64,000 nucleotides of DNA, taken from Purshia tridentata. Taxonomy: Eukaryota; Streptophyta; Magnoliopsida; Rosales; Rosaceae. Within the stretch, counting starts at the first letter, position 1. The number at the start of each line of letters is the position of its first letter. Of this stretch, positions 36,619 through 48,084 are shown piece by piece. The notes below the pieces were generated by a model. It saw nothing but the letters and a program-made list of their open reading frames with translations. It had not been told where the DNA came from and searched no databases. The stretch lies in the NCBI GenBank assembly GCA_003254885.1, contig QANT01005718.1:20121-84120 (forward strand), written 5' to 3'. Position numbers and translations under genes: made by a program.

Positions 36619-39600
36619 TCAAAATTCTGCATAAAAGGGGTATGATGTTCCAAGATTGGCAAAGCTTAATTTAGATATAAAGGTTACCACAGAAGTTACT
36701 GACATTTTTGCAAAGAGACTTACACGAAATTTAGAGTCTTCTAGATTCTCCAGCAACTTAGCAATCTCAAGTTGCTTTACCACTGCAGCATGCAGCACCT
36801 GTAACAATAACATTAGAGTAAAAATTATTTTTACATGTTCAATTAATGGTTCAAAAAACAAATTACTAAAAGCAGTCAGCATAGCTTACTCTTTTTGTTT
36901 GCTCAAGATCATATTCAACAGACTTAATCCTGTCCAAAGATTCCAAAAGCATCTGCTCCTTTTCTAAAGGAATCCCAACAGGCTTGTTGCTAAGTTCCTC
37001 GTATACTTTTTCTAGTCTTTGGAGACGCTGTAAACATGGAAGGACACAGTCTTCTTCGTTCACAGCTTCAGGCACTGGTGAATGGCTATCCGTGTTGCTT
37101 TCCACCAAATTACATGGATAAATGTTGTACTTCCTTCTCCAAAATTCAAATCGTAGAACATGAGAAAAGGGTATTAGTCTGGCCAAGAAAGATATCAACA
37201 TTCTTGCCACACGAGGGAAATCCCTCCTCTCATTTTTATCCTTGACAATGCCTAACTCATGGTTACCTGAACTACCTGAAACTGACATGAAGTTAGGAAA
37301 TAAGCTGAGAGGGTAAGGTTGACAAGGGAATACCAGCTAATAGTTGAAAATTGAAATACCACTCTTCTTTTTCCATTTATTTCCCATTTACAAAATGTTT
37401 AATCTGATATATCCTGTAGAAAGGGAAAATTGGTTGCCAAAATAAGATTAAAATAAAATTTACCTTCTGAATTCGATGTTGCCTCATGAGAAACATTCTC
37501 TGTACGGTAATTAAGTAATTGATCCTGATCATGTCCCTCTCCTTGATCACTTGTAACAGCTTTCTCAACCAGAGGAAAATGATCATCACAACTGTAGTAA
37601 GCATTTGGATCTGATGCCTTGAAGCGTGTAAAAAAGATTATCAAAACACAGACCCACACATGTATGCATTACATATGTAGAACCATACAATCACTAAGAA
37701 TCTGAATTTTAAAACTCACTTCTTCACCAAGTTCAGCCAAAAGAGGAAATGTAGAACTCCGTCCCAGTGAAGAACAAGGATCATCAATATCTGACCCAGA
37801 TTCTGCAATTGATATATCACTTGCTCTACCCTGATTAAAAAACAAAAAAGGAAAGGTGCTTACATCATCAATCTAAAACGGTGACACATCAAATACTACA
37901 AGTAATAATCGTGTGCTAACCTTCAGTGGGCGTATCTGAATGTAAGAGTTAAATTTCTGCTGTTCATTAGACACTCTGGTGATTTGCCTCACAAATGTTG
38001 CTTCACCATTATGCACAAGCTACAAATGAGAGAACTTAGGTTAATCTTCACTAATCAGTTCAATAACAAAATTCAAGCCTGAAACCACTAAAAAACTATA
38101 TTTAAGAAAAGAGAAAAAATAAAAAGAAAAAAGAAAAAAAGATGATAACCTTCATTATATCGGTATCATTCCATGGACCTTTATTAGACCTAAGGCAGCC
38201 TCCTTCAGCAGAACATGTACATGATCCACCCAGGAAGTCTGGCAACTGACTGAAAGGAGATATATGTAACAATGAGATGATGGGTATTTCCAAGGAAAAT
38301 ATTACAGAGAGTATAAGGTAAGCATACCTTGAATCAATGACTTCGAGTAGTTTAGACAATGATTTGGGATCCAGAACCTGGATTTTCAGATAATTAATAC
38401 AACAATCAAGGCTGAAGGCTGTAGGAGGAGGAAAATGGGATACCACGACCTAGAAAAATATCCTTTACCTGTATCTTTGCAATCGTCTTTATGTCAAGAA
38501 ATTTCTGTGCAGCAGGCCAAAGCATCTTCTTAAAGCCAGGACCAGCATTGACAATGTACATTCGGTGTAATGTCTGTATATTGCAAAACAGTTAGACCAA
38601 TACAGCTCTTGTAAACAAAATATTATCCCTTAGACAAAAAAAAAAAAAACAAAATTTATTTTCAGCTGATTCAGATACCTCAGGGTAGTAATTGGTGTCT
38701 ATCCTTGACATTGCAGCCAAAAGATTTGCAGCAGTCCGGGAGAAATTTTTCATGCCCTGTATTCACGTAAAATCAATTTGCCAGTTAAAATTCTGAATAT
38801 TAGCAGCCACAGCTAAGGCAAGCACCAACCTCGGATGAAAAAATTAAGATCCTACAGGAATCATAATTAAAAAAAATGGGGTTCCTATCCTTGCCCCCAC
38901 CTCAACAACAATGATCTGGCATATCCCCATTGTCAGAATGGTATATATACACATCAGGGCCAAGTGTGATATCATAATAAAAATACATATAAATGAAAAA
39001 AAAAAATGTAATAATCACAGAATACTAATACTCTAAGCTGAGAGAAGCAAAAAAAATACTGAAAGACAATACTTTTCTTTGTTAATGACCAAAGTTATTT
39101 ACAAATGCATTCCAGTGGAGGTCAGCATACCAAGCCTTGTACATCCAATATAGTTGTTGTTGAACATATCTGTTTCTTTGCTGCAATTGAACAAGCAGGG
39201 AATTTCTCCTGTAGAGCTCTCTCAAACTCTTGGACATGGTACTTTATGTATCTCTCTATACTGGTGATTTGCATAAGCCTACTTGGATGAGCCTTTCCCA
39301 GTCGCTCAATGTAAACTGGCCTGCCTTCTTTATCAACCCCATGGTACCCTTGAGGGTAGTATTGCAATACTTCATCAAGTTCTTCAAATTCAAAATCCTT
39401 CATATTGATTAATATAATAAGGTGTTAGAGCCAAAAATAAAAAATAAAAAAAACCATAAATGAATTATCAAAGTATGTACTTCAACTATACTACAACATT
39501 CTGCCTGTTATAATTCAGATGTTAGTACATCATCTGCCAAAGATGAAATTCAGTTTCAAGGTCTTGGTTCAATTTTTAGATTATTCTATAAGAGCACAAA

Positions 39601-40642
39601 TTTCATTAATAAAAAAAATACAGAGTAAGGTGGACAAGAAATCCACTAACACAACAATCACATAAAAAATCACACGAAACACTCCATCGATAAGGATAAC
39701 ACAAAAAGGCATGCCTTTAAAATGCTTTGCAAACAAATCCCAACGGGAAAAACAGAGAAGTCCTCTTTCCTAGCACACCAAAGACTCTCCAGTCTGATAA
39801 ATAGTACATCTATATCTACATCATTAGTGGCAAAATATAACATCATTACCTCCAAAATAGTGTCTGTTCCAAATTCTTTTCTCCATTTAAGCATTTCTTC
39901 CCACAACTGGATTGTTTTCTCAATGTTAAGGTCTCTAGCTTTCAAAAATCTACATGAGGGGGTAAAAAAGTAACATTAAGCTACTTAATTTAAGTAGATC
40001 TGAATTGGAAAAGAAAGGTAAAAAGATCTACCAGCAGCCACTTTGTTAATGAACAACAGATACTTAGAGACTTGACTGACCTCAACAAAGTATGGTAGTC
40101 ATCGTGCCTAGCTGGCAACAAGTCCTGCTCAAGGAGTCTTTGACGAAATTCTTTGACAGCACTCTCCTCTTTTTCATCCCGTACATCTTCAATGGAAACT
40201 GATGGAACCCTGTAATCGATTTTCCTTTTTCCTCTTTTCTTAAGAGAATGGGTGAATTTACTTGAAGCATTTATTGCCTTCTTCTTGAGGTTGCAAATTC
40301 TTGACCGTCGTCTCTCCTCTTCGGAATTCTCAAAATCTGATCTTCTCTCTCGGATTTCATCATGAGCTCCAACCCCTTCTAGGCCTGTGAACAAATGCAC
40401 ACAGTTAAAAGATCACATGAACAAACATGTTCTGATTTCCCCTCCTTTTTTTTCTTCAAGTTTTATTTTCCTATGCATGTCTTTTGATGCAAGTAACATG
40501 CATAATTATCAATACCACAATATGCAAAATTTATCTGGAATTTGCATAAGAATTTTCCCATTAATCAAGCATTATATTCCCTTGAATTGACAGAGCGTGT
40601 TGGGTAAAATTAATCTTCTGGACCAGAAAGCATACCTGACAT
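36619..40642 (-). CDS. Sec14-like phosphatidylinositol/phosphatidylcholine transfer protein (SFH type), copy A
   Basis: Thirteen coding exons join in phase: 40642-40636, 40384-40081, 39949-39850, 39397-39131, 38756-38679, 38573-38469, 38377-38328, 38249-38150, 38019-37921, 37830-37720, 37617-37464, 37275-36890 and 36798-36619, giving 646 residues. The first coding exon is only 7 bases (Met-Ser-Gly). After a basic N-terminus ([20 protein letters not shown]) come the CRAL-TRIO N-terminal part (about 85-135) and the Sec14 lipid-binding domain (about 140-310), with [40 protein letters not shown] and [21 protein letters not shown] variable linker and a C-terminal coiled-coil region (about 500-625) follow. 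Sec14/SFH proteins exchange PI and PC between membranes and prime phosphoinositide signalling. The 3' end is uncertain: reading through gives a stop at 36619, but a consensus donor CGT|gtaagt could splice to an acceptor near 36632. Confidence 0.9.
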
Positions 40643-43600
40643 CTTAGTCCAGTGGCAAATGAAGATTTTTTGAGTCTAGCAAATTCTACAACATGCATGT
40701 CACCATATACTGTCAAAAAATAAGCAACGATTTAGGATCCAAATGTAAGACATGACCATATCTTCATTATACAGAAGTGAAGCAGAAGGAGCAAACTGAC
40801 TGACTTCATTGCTGAGTAGGACAGAATAAAATACGAACTAATTAATTTTAATGCAGAAGCACCTGAACCAAGTCCTCCTCACCATCAAAGTCAGAAAAGT
40901 AAACCAAAAACCTAAATGTAAATCACCAAATGCTATGCATGTATTTGTGAACCCTCTTGGCTGCATTTGGTAAAATGGGGAAAGGAAAGGATTGCATTGT
41001 GTTCGTACTTTCCCCGGGATTTCATACACCGCAATTTCACATTCCATGAAACTATATCACTATTTGGCTCTCTTGAACTTCTACTCCATTAACTATTTTC
41101 CCCATAATTAAACCTTGCAAATAATGTCACTTACCACCGTTTGTAGGCTAAACAAACCCTTTAAGATTCCATGCATAACTCTTAAAAAGGTAGATAGATC
41201 TGAAACAGCTAAATTCCCCAAAATAATCCCAAGCTACAGACACCTCATTTTTCTCTCGTTATATCCAAATTTGCCACCTCTCACGGAATTCACTTTCCTG
41301 TTTCCAAAAATATTAAACACAAAAAGTCGAGTAATTTCCAAAACCACTCCAAAATTCTGTCTCTCACTTGAGGTGATTAGCAAAGGAACTGGAAAAGGAA
41401 ACCCCATTAACCAACTCAATCGCAGGAGCTCTCAAACTCATGAGCTTGAGAGAACAGTGAACCCGTTAAAAGCTATCAGAGAATCTGAACCATCAGTTCA
41501 CATTTACACCTTCTTAACGCTCCTAAATGCACCAAACGCATTAAATCTCACCAATGCCGATAAACCACGTTGGGATCACGCATTCTAACTCTATGTAAAT
41601 TTTCTTCAATACCAAACGTACACTCCAAGAACCAAATTAATTATATCTGATAAAATCATTTCGTAAACGAAACAAAATTTACAAGAAAAATGAGAAGTAT
41701 ACCGTTTGCAAAAAAACAAAACAACCTAGATTGAAAGTTGGATCACAATCCGAGAAACCAAGGCCATCGATTCACGCGCAGAGAATCTATCCAGAAGCAC
41801 AGACGGAAAGATATAGAGAGAGGAACGGAAACGAAACCACGCCCAAAGCCGTTAAAGAGATTTTCCCGAGAAAATATCTGGAATTTTCTCGAGAAAATTA
41901 ATGCAAACTCGATGAAACTTATAATAGCAGGAAGAAAAAAAGAACCAAAACGAGAGACACAATTCGGAAGAGAGAGCTCTTATTCTTCTTTCGCCCAGCT
42001 GTCCTGTCTCTCTTTTATTTTCCTTCACTCTCTTTATTCCTTTTCATTTTTAATATTAATATATATGTTTTTATTATCTTATTTTATTTTATTTATCGCT
42101 TATTTGGCACCGCTGTCTCCAGATTTGCATACGTGGCGGCTTCTTCTTTCTTTTTTATATTTTATTGGTGAAAATAATAATTTAATTTATTTGCAGGACG
42201 TTGCATCAAAATTGGATTGACGGTGGTGGTGATTGGACTTTGAGATAAAGTAAAGCGGAGAGCGTGCTTCTGCTCTTTGCTTGTTCCACTCTCTGTTACT
42301 TTTTAGCTGTTCTCTCATCATTTATTTTGTATTCTTTTTTTTTGGAATATTCTACTCAAAAAAAGTCAAAACTTTCTTACTAATTAATGTTGATTAACTG
42401 AATTGAGGCATATTTGGCCAAAAAAAAAAAACTGAATTTAGGCATAGTTTAACTTGTATCACTTTCTTACTCAATCTCCTATTAGAGACCAAATCTAACG
42501 AATATATTCATAAATTTAAACCATAATATGACGATTTCGAAACTCGGTCTATGATTTTTTATATTAGCATTTGTTTGTTTATTTTATATATAAATAATTA
42601 AATTTAAAATAATATAATTTATTTTGAAAAATTATCATGTGTAACAATAATAACACGTTAATATGCCATGTATTGTTATGGTTAAATCTAATTATTTTTT
42701 TTCTAAATGTAATCATATACTAACATTTAAGATATACGCTAGGAAAGTTATTAGAATTTATTAATAGATGTTGAAAAAATAAAATTTCTTTTGCTTTCTT
42801 CTATTTATGTTGAGCATTGAGATAAAGAGGATTCAAACTTTTGGCCAAGAAAAAAAAAGGAAGATTAAAACTTGGACATCTCTTATTTTTTTAAAAAAAT
42901 ATTATAAAACTAATAACTAATTCGTTTTAAATTTGAATAAAATTTAGGATAAAATGTAAGTATATAATATATTTGATCCTAAACTATTAACGGTTACCAC
43001 TTTAGAGCATCTCCCAAAAAAATTTCAAATTTTATTTTGTTAATTTATGTGGCAATTTAAAGAATTAAAATTATTCACTTTTATATACTTTTCAAATTTA
43101 AACAAATTTAATAGACTTGAATATTTTTTGACTATATCTTTTCTAAAATTAATATTTAAATAATAAATTTAATTCTAAAAGCCTAATTCTTCAAATTTAA
43201 CTAATTGATCTTAATTCTTTAAAATAAATTTTAAATAGTTTGTTAGAGTAAATTTTTTTCCATGCGTGACATTGACATTTTACCGGCAAAATTTATGAGT
43301 TTGAAGTCAACTAAATTAGTTGCATTAAAAAAGGGTTGAGCAAACTAGGAAACGGTTTTCAATATACGACCAAACAGAAGTAAGCTAGTTCCTATAAATT
43401 GGCACAGATATCGCAGTGTCAGCATAGCAGCTGCGCTATAGCCTATAGCCAGTACAAAGTGTCATCAACTTTTTTTAAATTTTTTTTTTATGGGAAGAAT
43501 TGGCGCACGTGAGAGTCGACTCTCTTTTTGACCAAAAGAATGTATTTTTGACAAAAACAAAAAAAACAAAATAATGATTTGTTTCTCACTGCCTTTTTCT

Positions 43601-44351
43601 ATTGTTTTAGCTGCTGCCAGTGCCAAGCCAATACAAATTAAAGTTAATGCCAAAATCAGTAAAAACATTAGAAGGTTTTCTTCAAGAGTCAACTGCGTAT
43701 GTATTTGTTTAATTACTTTGAAGGGTTATTGAGCGAACAATATACACATAGAGATGGAGCGTATTAAAGGTAAAAGAGGAGCTTCTGCTGAAGCTGGAAA
43801 TAGAGACCCTTTGCTTAGTTGCATGCATTAGCAAAGCCATGAACTTGTCAATTTCACCTTCAATTACTGAGTTGTCTTAGGTATCACTTCTCCGACTGAT
43901 TCTTCCCTAGAAGCTTTTGGCTTTGAGGAAAAGGTTTCGCAATGAATGTTGATTCGTTTAGGTTGTAAACCCATTGTATTGGGAATACTTGTCTGACTAG
44001 CAAAGGATATCCAGATCTTTGTTTAAAGTAAAAATTATGGTACCATTCAGACAGTCACATAGAAAATTAGAAAAAAACTTGTATTTATACACCAGTCTTA
44101 GGTAGAATAGTCCATAATAATAAACGACTAGGCTAGAACTAAAGCTAGGAGAGTATTGAAAGCGGATTATCCCTTGCAGTAACCACGCAGCACCTTCACC
44201 TCCATCTGTCAAGTAATTCCATGACGGTGCATTAATAATGAAATGCTGCAACTCATCATAAATAACTTCATTTGTGTATAATATCACAATTATACATAAG
44301 GAAATAAAGGCATACCAAATGATGCGGCCACTCCTCTCCCCAAATGAAGCA
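40643..44351. other. SFH copy A leader, promoter and AT-rich spacer
   Basis: About 40710-41727 is a leader intron of SFH copy A; its first non-coding exon and promoter occupy about 41728-42100. The rest is AT-rich. A minus-strand frame with ATG at 43668 and stop at 43465 codes for a 67-residue peptide with one hydrophobic segment, without recognised relatives. Confidence 0.5.
40686..40706 (-). promoter_or_regulatory. Short upstream ORF in SFH copy A leader
   Basis: Six codons plus stop (Met-Val-Thr-Cys-Met-Leu) in the leader exon just before the main ATG, starting a few bases after the leader-intron acceptor at 40710. The same uORF is kept in copy B. Confidence 0.5.
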
Positions 44352-45260
44352 TCAGTCATCATAAAAGTTGTCTGAATATCAATTAATTTAAATAAATAAT
44401 CAGGCATAAGTTAAGCTATTAGCTATCTACACATGTAATGATCATGATATTACTGAATTACAAGACTTTACCTAAGTGATGATATAGTTTTAAAGGATAT
44501 TCATTGTCAACTAATAGATAGAATTTTTCCAACCACGTGACATCCTGATGTGATTCAATCAAAACACTTGCGTAGTACAATTTCAAAGCACCGTCATCAA
44601 TTGCCTCCAATTCTAGATGATAGAAACGGCCCGGATAAGAATAAATTTTAGGATTGTTAGATACCCAGAATGCTCTCAGCACTCTCACAAACTGCAGCTG
44701 GGTATTCTACAAGAGGAGCCAAACCATTTCCGTTAGACATTAATTTACAAAAACTATTTGTAAAATTAAGAAACGTGCATTCTATTCTAGCTGGGAACAC
44801 AATTATATATAGTAAAATTGAAAAGAAGAGAATGGCATATATATATATATATCAATAAAGGAAGGAAGAATAAGTCATGCAAGCATACGTTTAGACAATT
44901 GATAAGAAAAGGCTAATGAGTTTAATTTATATATATAAATTCAGAAATACTGTTACGAGTTGATACCTTCCGCTTGTTGAACTCTTGTGTGGCGAAACGG
45001 GCAGGCCCTACTCCTCCTATTTCCATATGATAATCATACAACTGTTGGAATAATGGAGTCAGAGAGCAAAGTAGAAATTGGTATTAGTAGAAAAATCATA
45101 TGCGTACCTTATTCTTAGTAGCTTTCGGTATGGGAATGCGATTTTCATGGCCCCTAAAATCAAAAGGCAATGCGATCTTCTGGCTGTAGTTGATAGCTGA
45201 GGTCTGAAAATTACATTTACTACTCTTTCCCAGCTTTCCAAGGACACAACGAGCAGCCAT
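44352..45260 (-). CDS. Cystatin-like protein, minus-strand member
   Basis: Four coding exons join in phase: 45260-45108, 45041-44967, 44706-44472 and 44371-44352, giving 160 residues. A non-coding exon at about 46130-46080 and a leader intron (46079-45273) precede them. Residues 1-51 (MAARCVLGKLGKSSKCNFQT and on) resemble the start of the plus-strand neighbour. PARFATQEFNKRK matches the N-terminal helix signature of plant cystatins (LARFAVxEHN), and QLQFVRVLRA followed by FYHLELEAIDDGALKLYYAS matches the cystatin strands; TWLEKF sits where the tryptophan loop belongs. The QxVxG loop that enters the protease cleft in true cystatins is absent. It is therefore a cystatin-fold protein whose inhibitory activity is doubtful. 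The 20-base last exon is the weakest part; without splicing the frame stops just after 44472. Confidence 0.75.
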
Positions 45261-45272
45261 ATATAGCCTACC

Positions 45273-46079
45273 CTGTAAGAATCACTCACTCACTCACTCA
45301 TGACTTATTAAGCCATATCGATATAAATACAACAAATTCTTATACAGATATTATCAACTCATCTCATGTCGATTAGCTTTAAAAATATCACCCCATTTCA
45401 AAACACTTTTTTGTATCTAAAACTAGAAAATTTTTAAAAATATGTTTGGAACTTTGGTAGACTGTTCAAACAATAATAAAATCTAAAAAAAACTCAAAAA
45501 CAAGCCATTTTTTAAAAAGGATGAAACATCGTTCTCCGAGTTTTTTTTCTTCCATGAGCGTCTTCTATATGCTTCATCTCCTTCTAGTCTTCTACACAGA
45601 TGAACAGAAAATAATAATAATAAATAAATAGCAGAGCGATAGAGAGATAGATTGAATCTGCGTATTTTCTGAGTTTGAAGGTGGAATCCATTTGGAATGG
45701 TGCAGGGAATCAAGGTTTTCACAGGAGCTTGGGATTTACTTAGATCAAATAACATAAACCCATATTTTTTTCTTAAGGACATGCTCACCGAGTGTTTGAT
45801 GTAATTACTCTTGGACTTATTCTTTGTTATTTCAGAAACACTGAATGATTCACAGTAGCTTTTCTTATTTATGAAAAATCAAATTCAAAAACAGTTTTCA
45901 AATCTCAAGTTTTCATATTTTAAAAACTCAAAATTTCAAAATAAAGGCAGATTTCGAATAGGATACCAAACGGGGCCTTAATTTCTAATTCCAAAAGCAC
46001 CAGAAATTCCATGCCCTCTCTCACAGTACCAAAAATAAATAAATAAATTCATAAATAAGAAGGGTGGTCTTCTTCTTAC
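45273..46079 (-). other. Leader intron of minus-strand cystatin-like gene, with MITE-like insert
   Basis: Bounded by gtaagaag at the donor and ttcttacag at the acceptor. Its middle (about 45380-45980) looks like an inserted element whose right end, read on the minus strand, begins with the GCCCCGTTTGG type sequence common at plant MITE ends. The left end is less clear. Confidence 0.5.
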
Positions 46080-46130
46080 CTTAAAACATCCAGCGAGAAA
46101 GAGAGAGCAAGCGGCAAGCCTGAGAACCCT

Positions 46131-48084
46131 TAATAAAAAGCAAATTTTTTTTGGTACAGTGCAGACTGCAGTCCAGTCTGGGCCGGGACAAGGTAGCCCA
46201 GTCAGTCCTCCTGAATTGTACCTTTTTTTTTTCGAGAAAAAACAAACCCAAATTAGTTTTATTTAATTTTATAATGTATTGACTTTAAGCTAAATGTGTT
46301 ATGAAAATTATCATTTATTCTCCCTATCAGTGCAACAACTAATTAGTACTAATTAATCAAAACATGTTTAATGAAGCACTTCAAATACATTCTAGTAATC
46401 ATGCATGTGTGGCCTTCACTGTAATACATAAGTCACTAATTGAGTACTACTATATGTATAATGCTGATCACACACACGTTTTTTGTTGAATTCCTTATTG
46501 AACAAATGAGCATCGATTAAAGGAGTACGAGAGTGTATGAGACCACTTTGTCTTTGTCCTAATTTTGAATTCACCCATGCAAATTGGCAGTTCGGAACAA
46601 TGCACCAAATTTCACAAATACAAAAAAATGTGTACAATTTAATAAAATTCTAAGATAAAAAATAATAATTAGATATTTTTAATTCAGGAAAGTTTAGTAC
46701 CAAAGTCGGTAGCATCTTTTTAGAGTGTACTGAGAAATAGTATCAGTCTTCAGAAAATCTCTAAAAAGTTAATCATGCAAATATTTTAAAAAGTTGGTGC
46801 ACAATTTTGTATTTTAGATCAACAGTCTTGATCAATTGATATCTAGAGACTCAACTCGATTACATGCATCTTGATGATAATGGCTACCGATCTTTCCACG
46901 TTATTTGGATTGTGCACGCGGGTAATAAAATTCATAATGACTTGGGATGCATACATTTACATTTACTTAATACTTAATTACTTACACATGCTTGACCAAA
47001 AATCCTATTTTGAAATCTTTTCTTCTCAATCTTATATAACCAAAAGGTATATATATTTTTTTTTCCAGGATTGAGTTGATTTAAACTTTGTTGTTGCGGA
47101 GAGATGTAACTACGGTAGCTCTTCAAAAACCTTTGCCCCTCCAATACTAGTTTATTTTATATTTTATATTTTAGGAAAATAATTTTGGGCCTCAAAATGA
47201 GATGCTTCAAAATTGCTTCAATGAGATGGAATTTTCATTTCATTATTGTGATTATCCACTTTATATTTTAATTGTCACATCAGTATTTTTAATAACATAA
47301 CTACCTTTTTAATTAAAAAACATATAAAAATTTGAAAAACATACAAAAAAATTAAAAAACATATAGAAAAATTAAAAAACTATATAGAAAAACATAATTG
47401 CGATTTCTGTATGTTTTTCAATATTTCTGTATATTATTTTTAAGTTTTTTTTTAATTTAATCTTATTGTTTGTAATTTAATATAAAATTTAATTAAAAGG
47501 ATAGATATGTCTTTAAAAATTATGACATGGCAATTAATTATGACGTGACTATAAATTAATGAAACAAAATTATGATATAGAAATTCAATGTCACTGAGGC
47601 CATTTTGAGGCTCCCTAGCGCTCTCCTTATATTTTATTACTTTTTTTAATTTTATTCTTGTTGTGGGAATTGGGTTGTAATTGGATGGCCTTACCAGGTC
47701 AGCATACTGAGGTGGTAGGACGGTTCCCCTCAAGTCGTTCTACTAGAATCTGCCATCCTTTTGACCTTAAAGTAATTTTTTCTTCTTGGCCAAAAAAAAA
47801 AAAAAAAAAAAAAAGTAATTTTTCCTTCGCACGCCTCCCTCTCAAAAATCGATCTCCAGTTTAAGGCCCCCGCCGATCTGAGCCTTTCTTTTGGCCTCAG
47901 GTCCGTCGATTATTTATATAATTTGTTTCTCTGCTTGCTTTTTCTTTCTTAACTCTAAAATTAATCCCTAGAAATCCCTAACCCCAAAATTTTTGCATTG
48001 AAGTTGTTTGTGAATTTGCACTGGAATTGTTGAAAATTTACTATTGTACTAAACTAAAGTGCAAGGCATCAACTTTGTAGAGTG
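46131..48084. other. Divergent spacer between the two cystatin-like genes
   Basis: AT-rich head-to-head spacer that must hold both promoters. Segments near 46345-46396 and 46690-46830 recur elsewhere in the window (near 23.17 kb and 49.29 kb). A 22-base poly-A run lies near 47792-47813. No other coding region is supported. Confidence 0.5.

Larger units (their letters stand above)
35950..43435. repeat. Segmental duplication, copy A (contains SFH copy A)
   Basis: Direct copy of about 49405-56345. Matches run from the gaaatcatgaatgaac block at the left edge, through the whole SFH gene with its introns and promoter, to the blocks caaactaggaaacggttttc and atatcgcagtgtcagcatag at the right edge (about 43345-43430 and 56255-56340). 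Spacing between copies is about 13.4 kb. Beyond the edges the flanks differ. Confidence 0.9.

Noticed and set aside
45483-45788. 101-codon minus-strand frame upstream of the cystatin-like gene
   Set aside because: Lies in the leader intron within the MITE-like insert; no recognisable domain.
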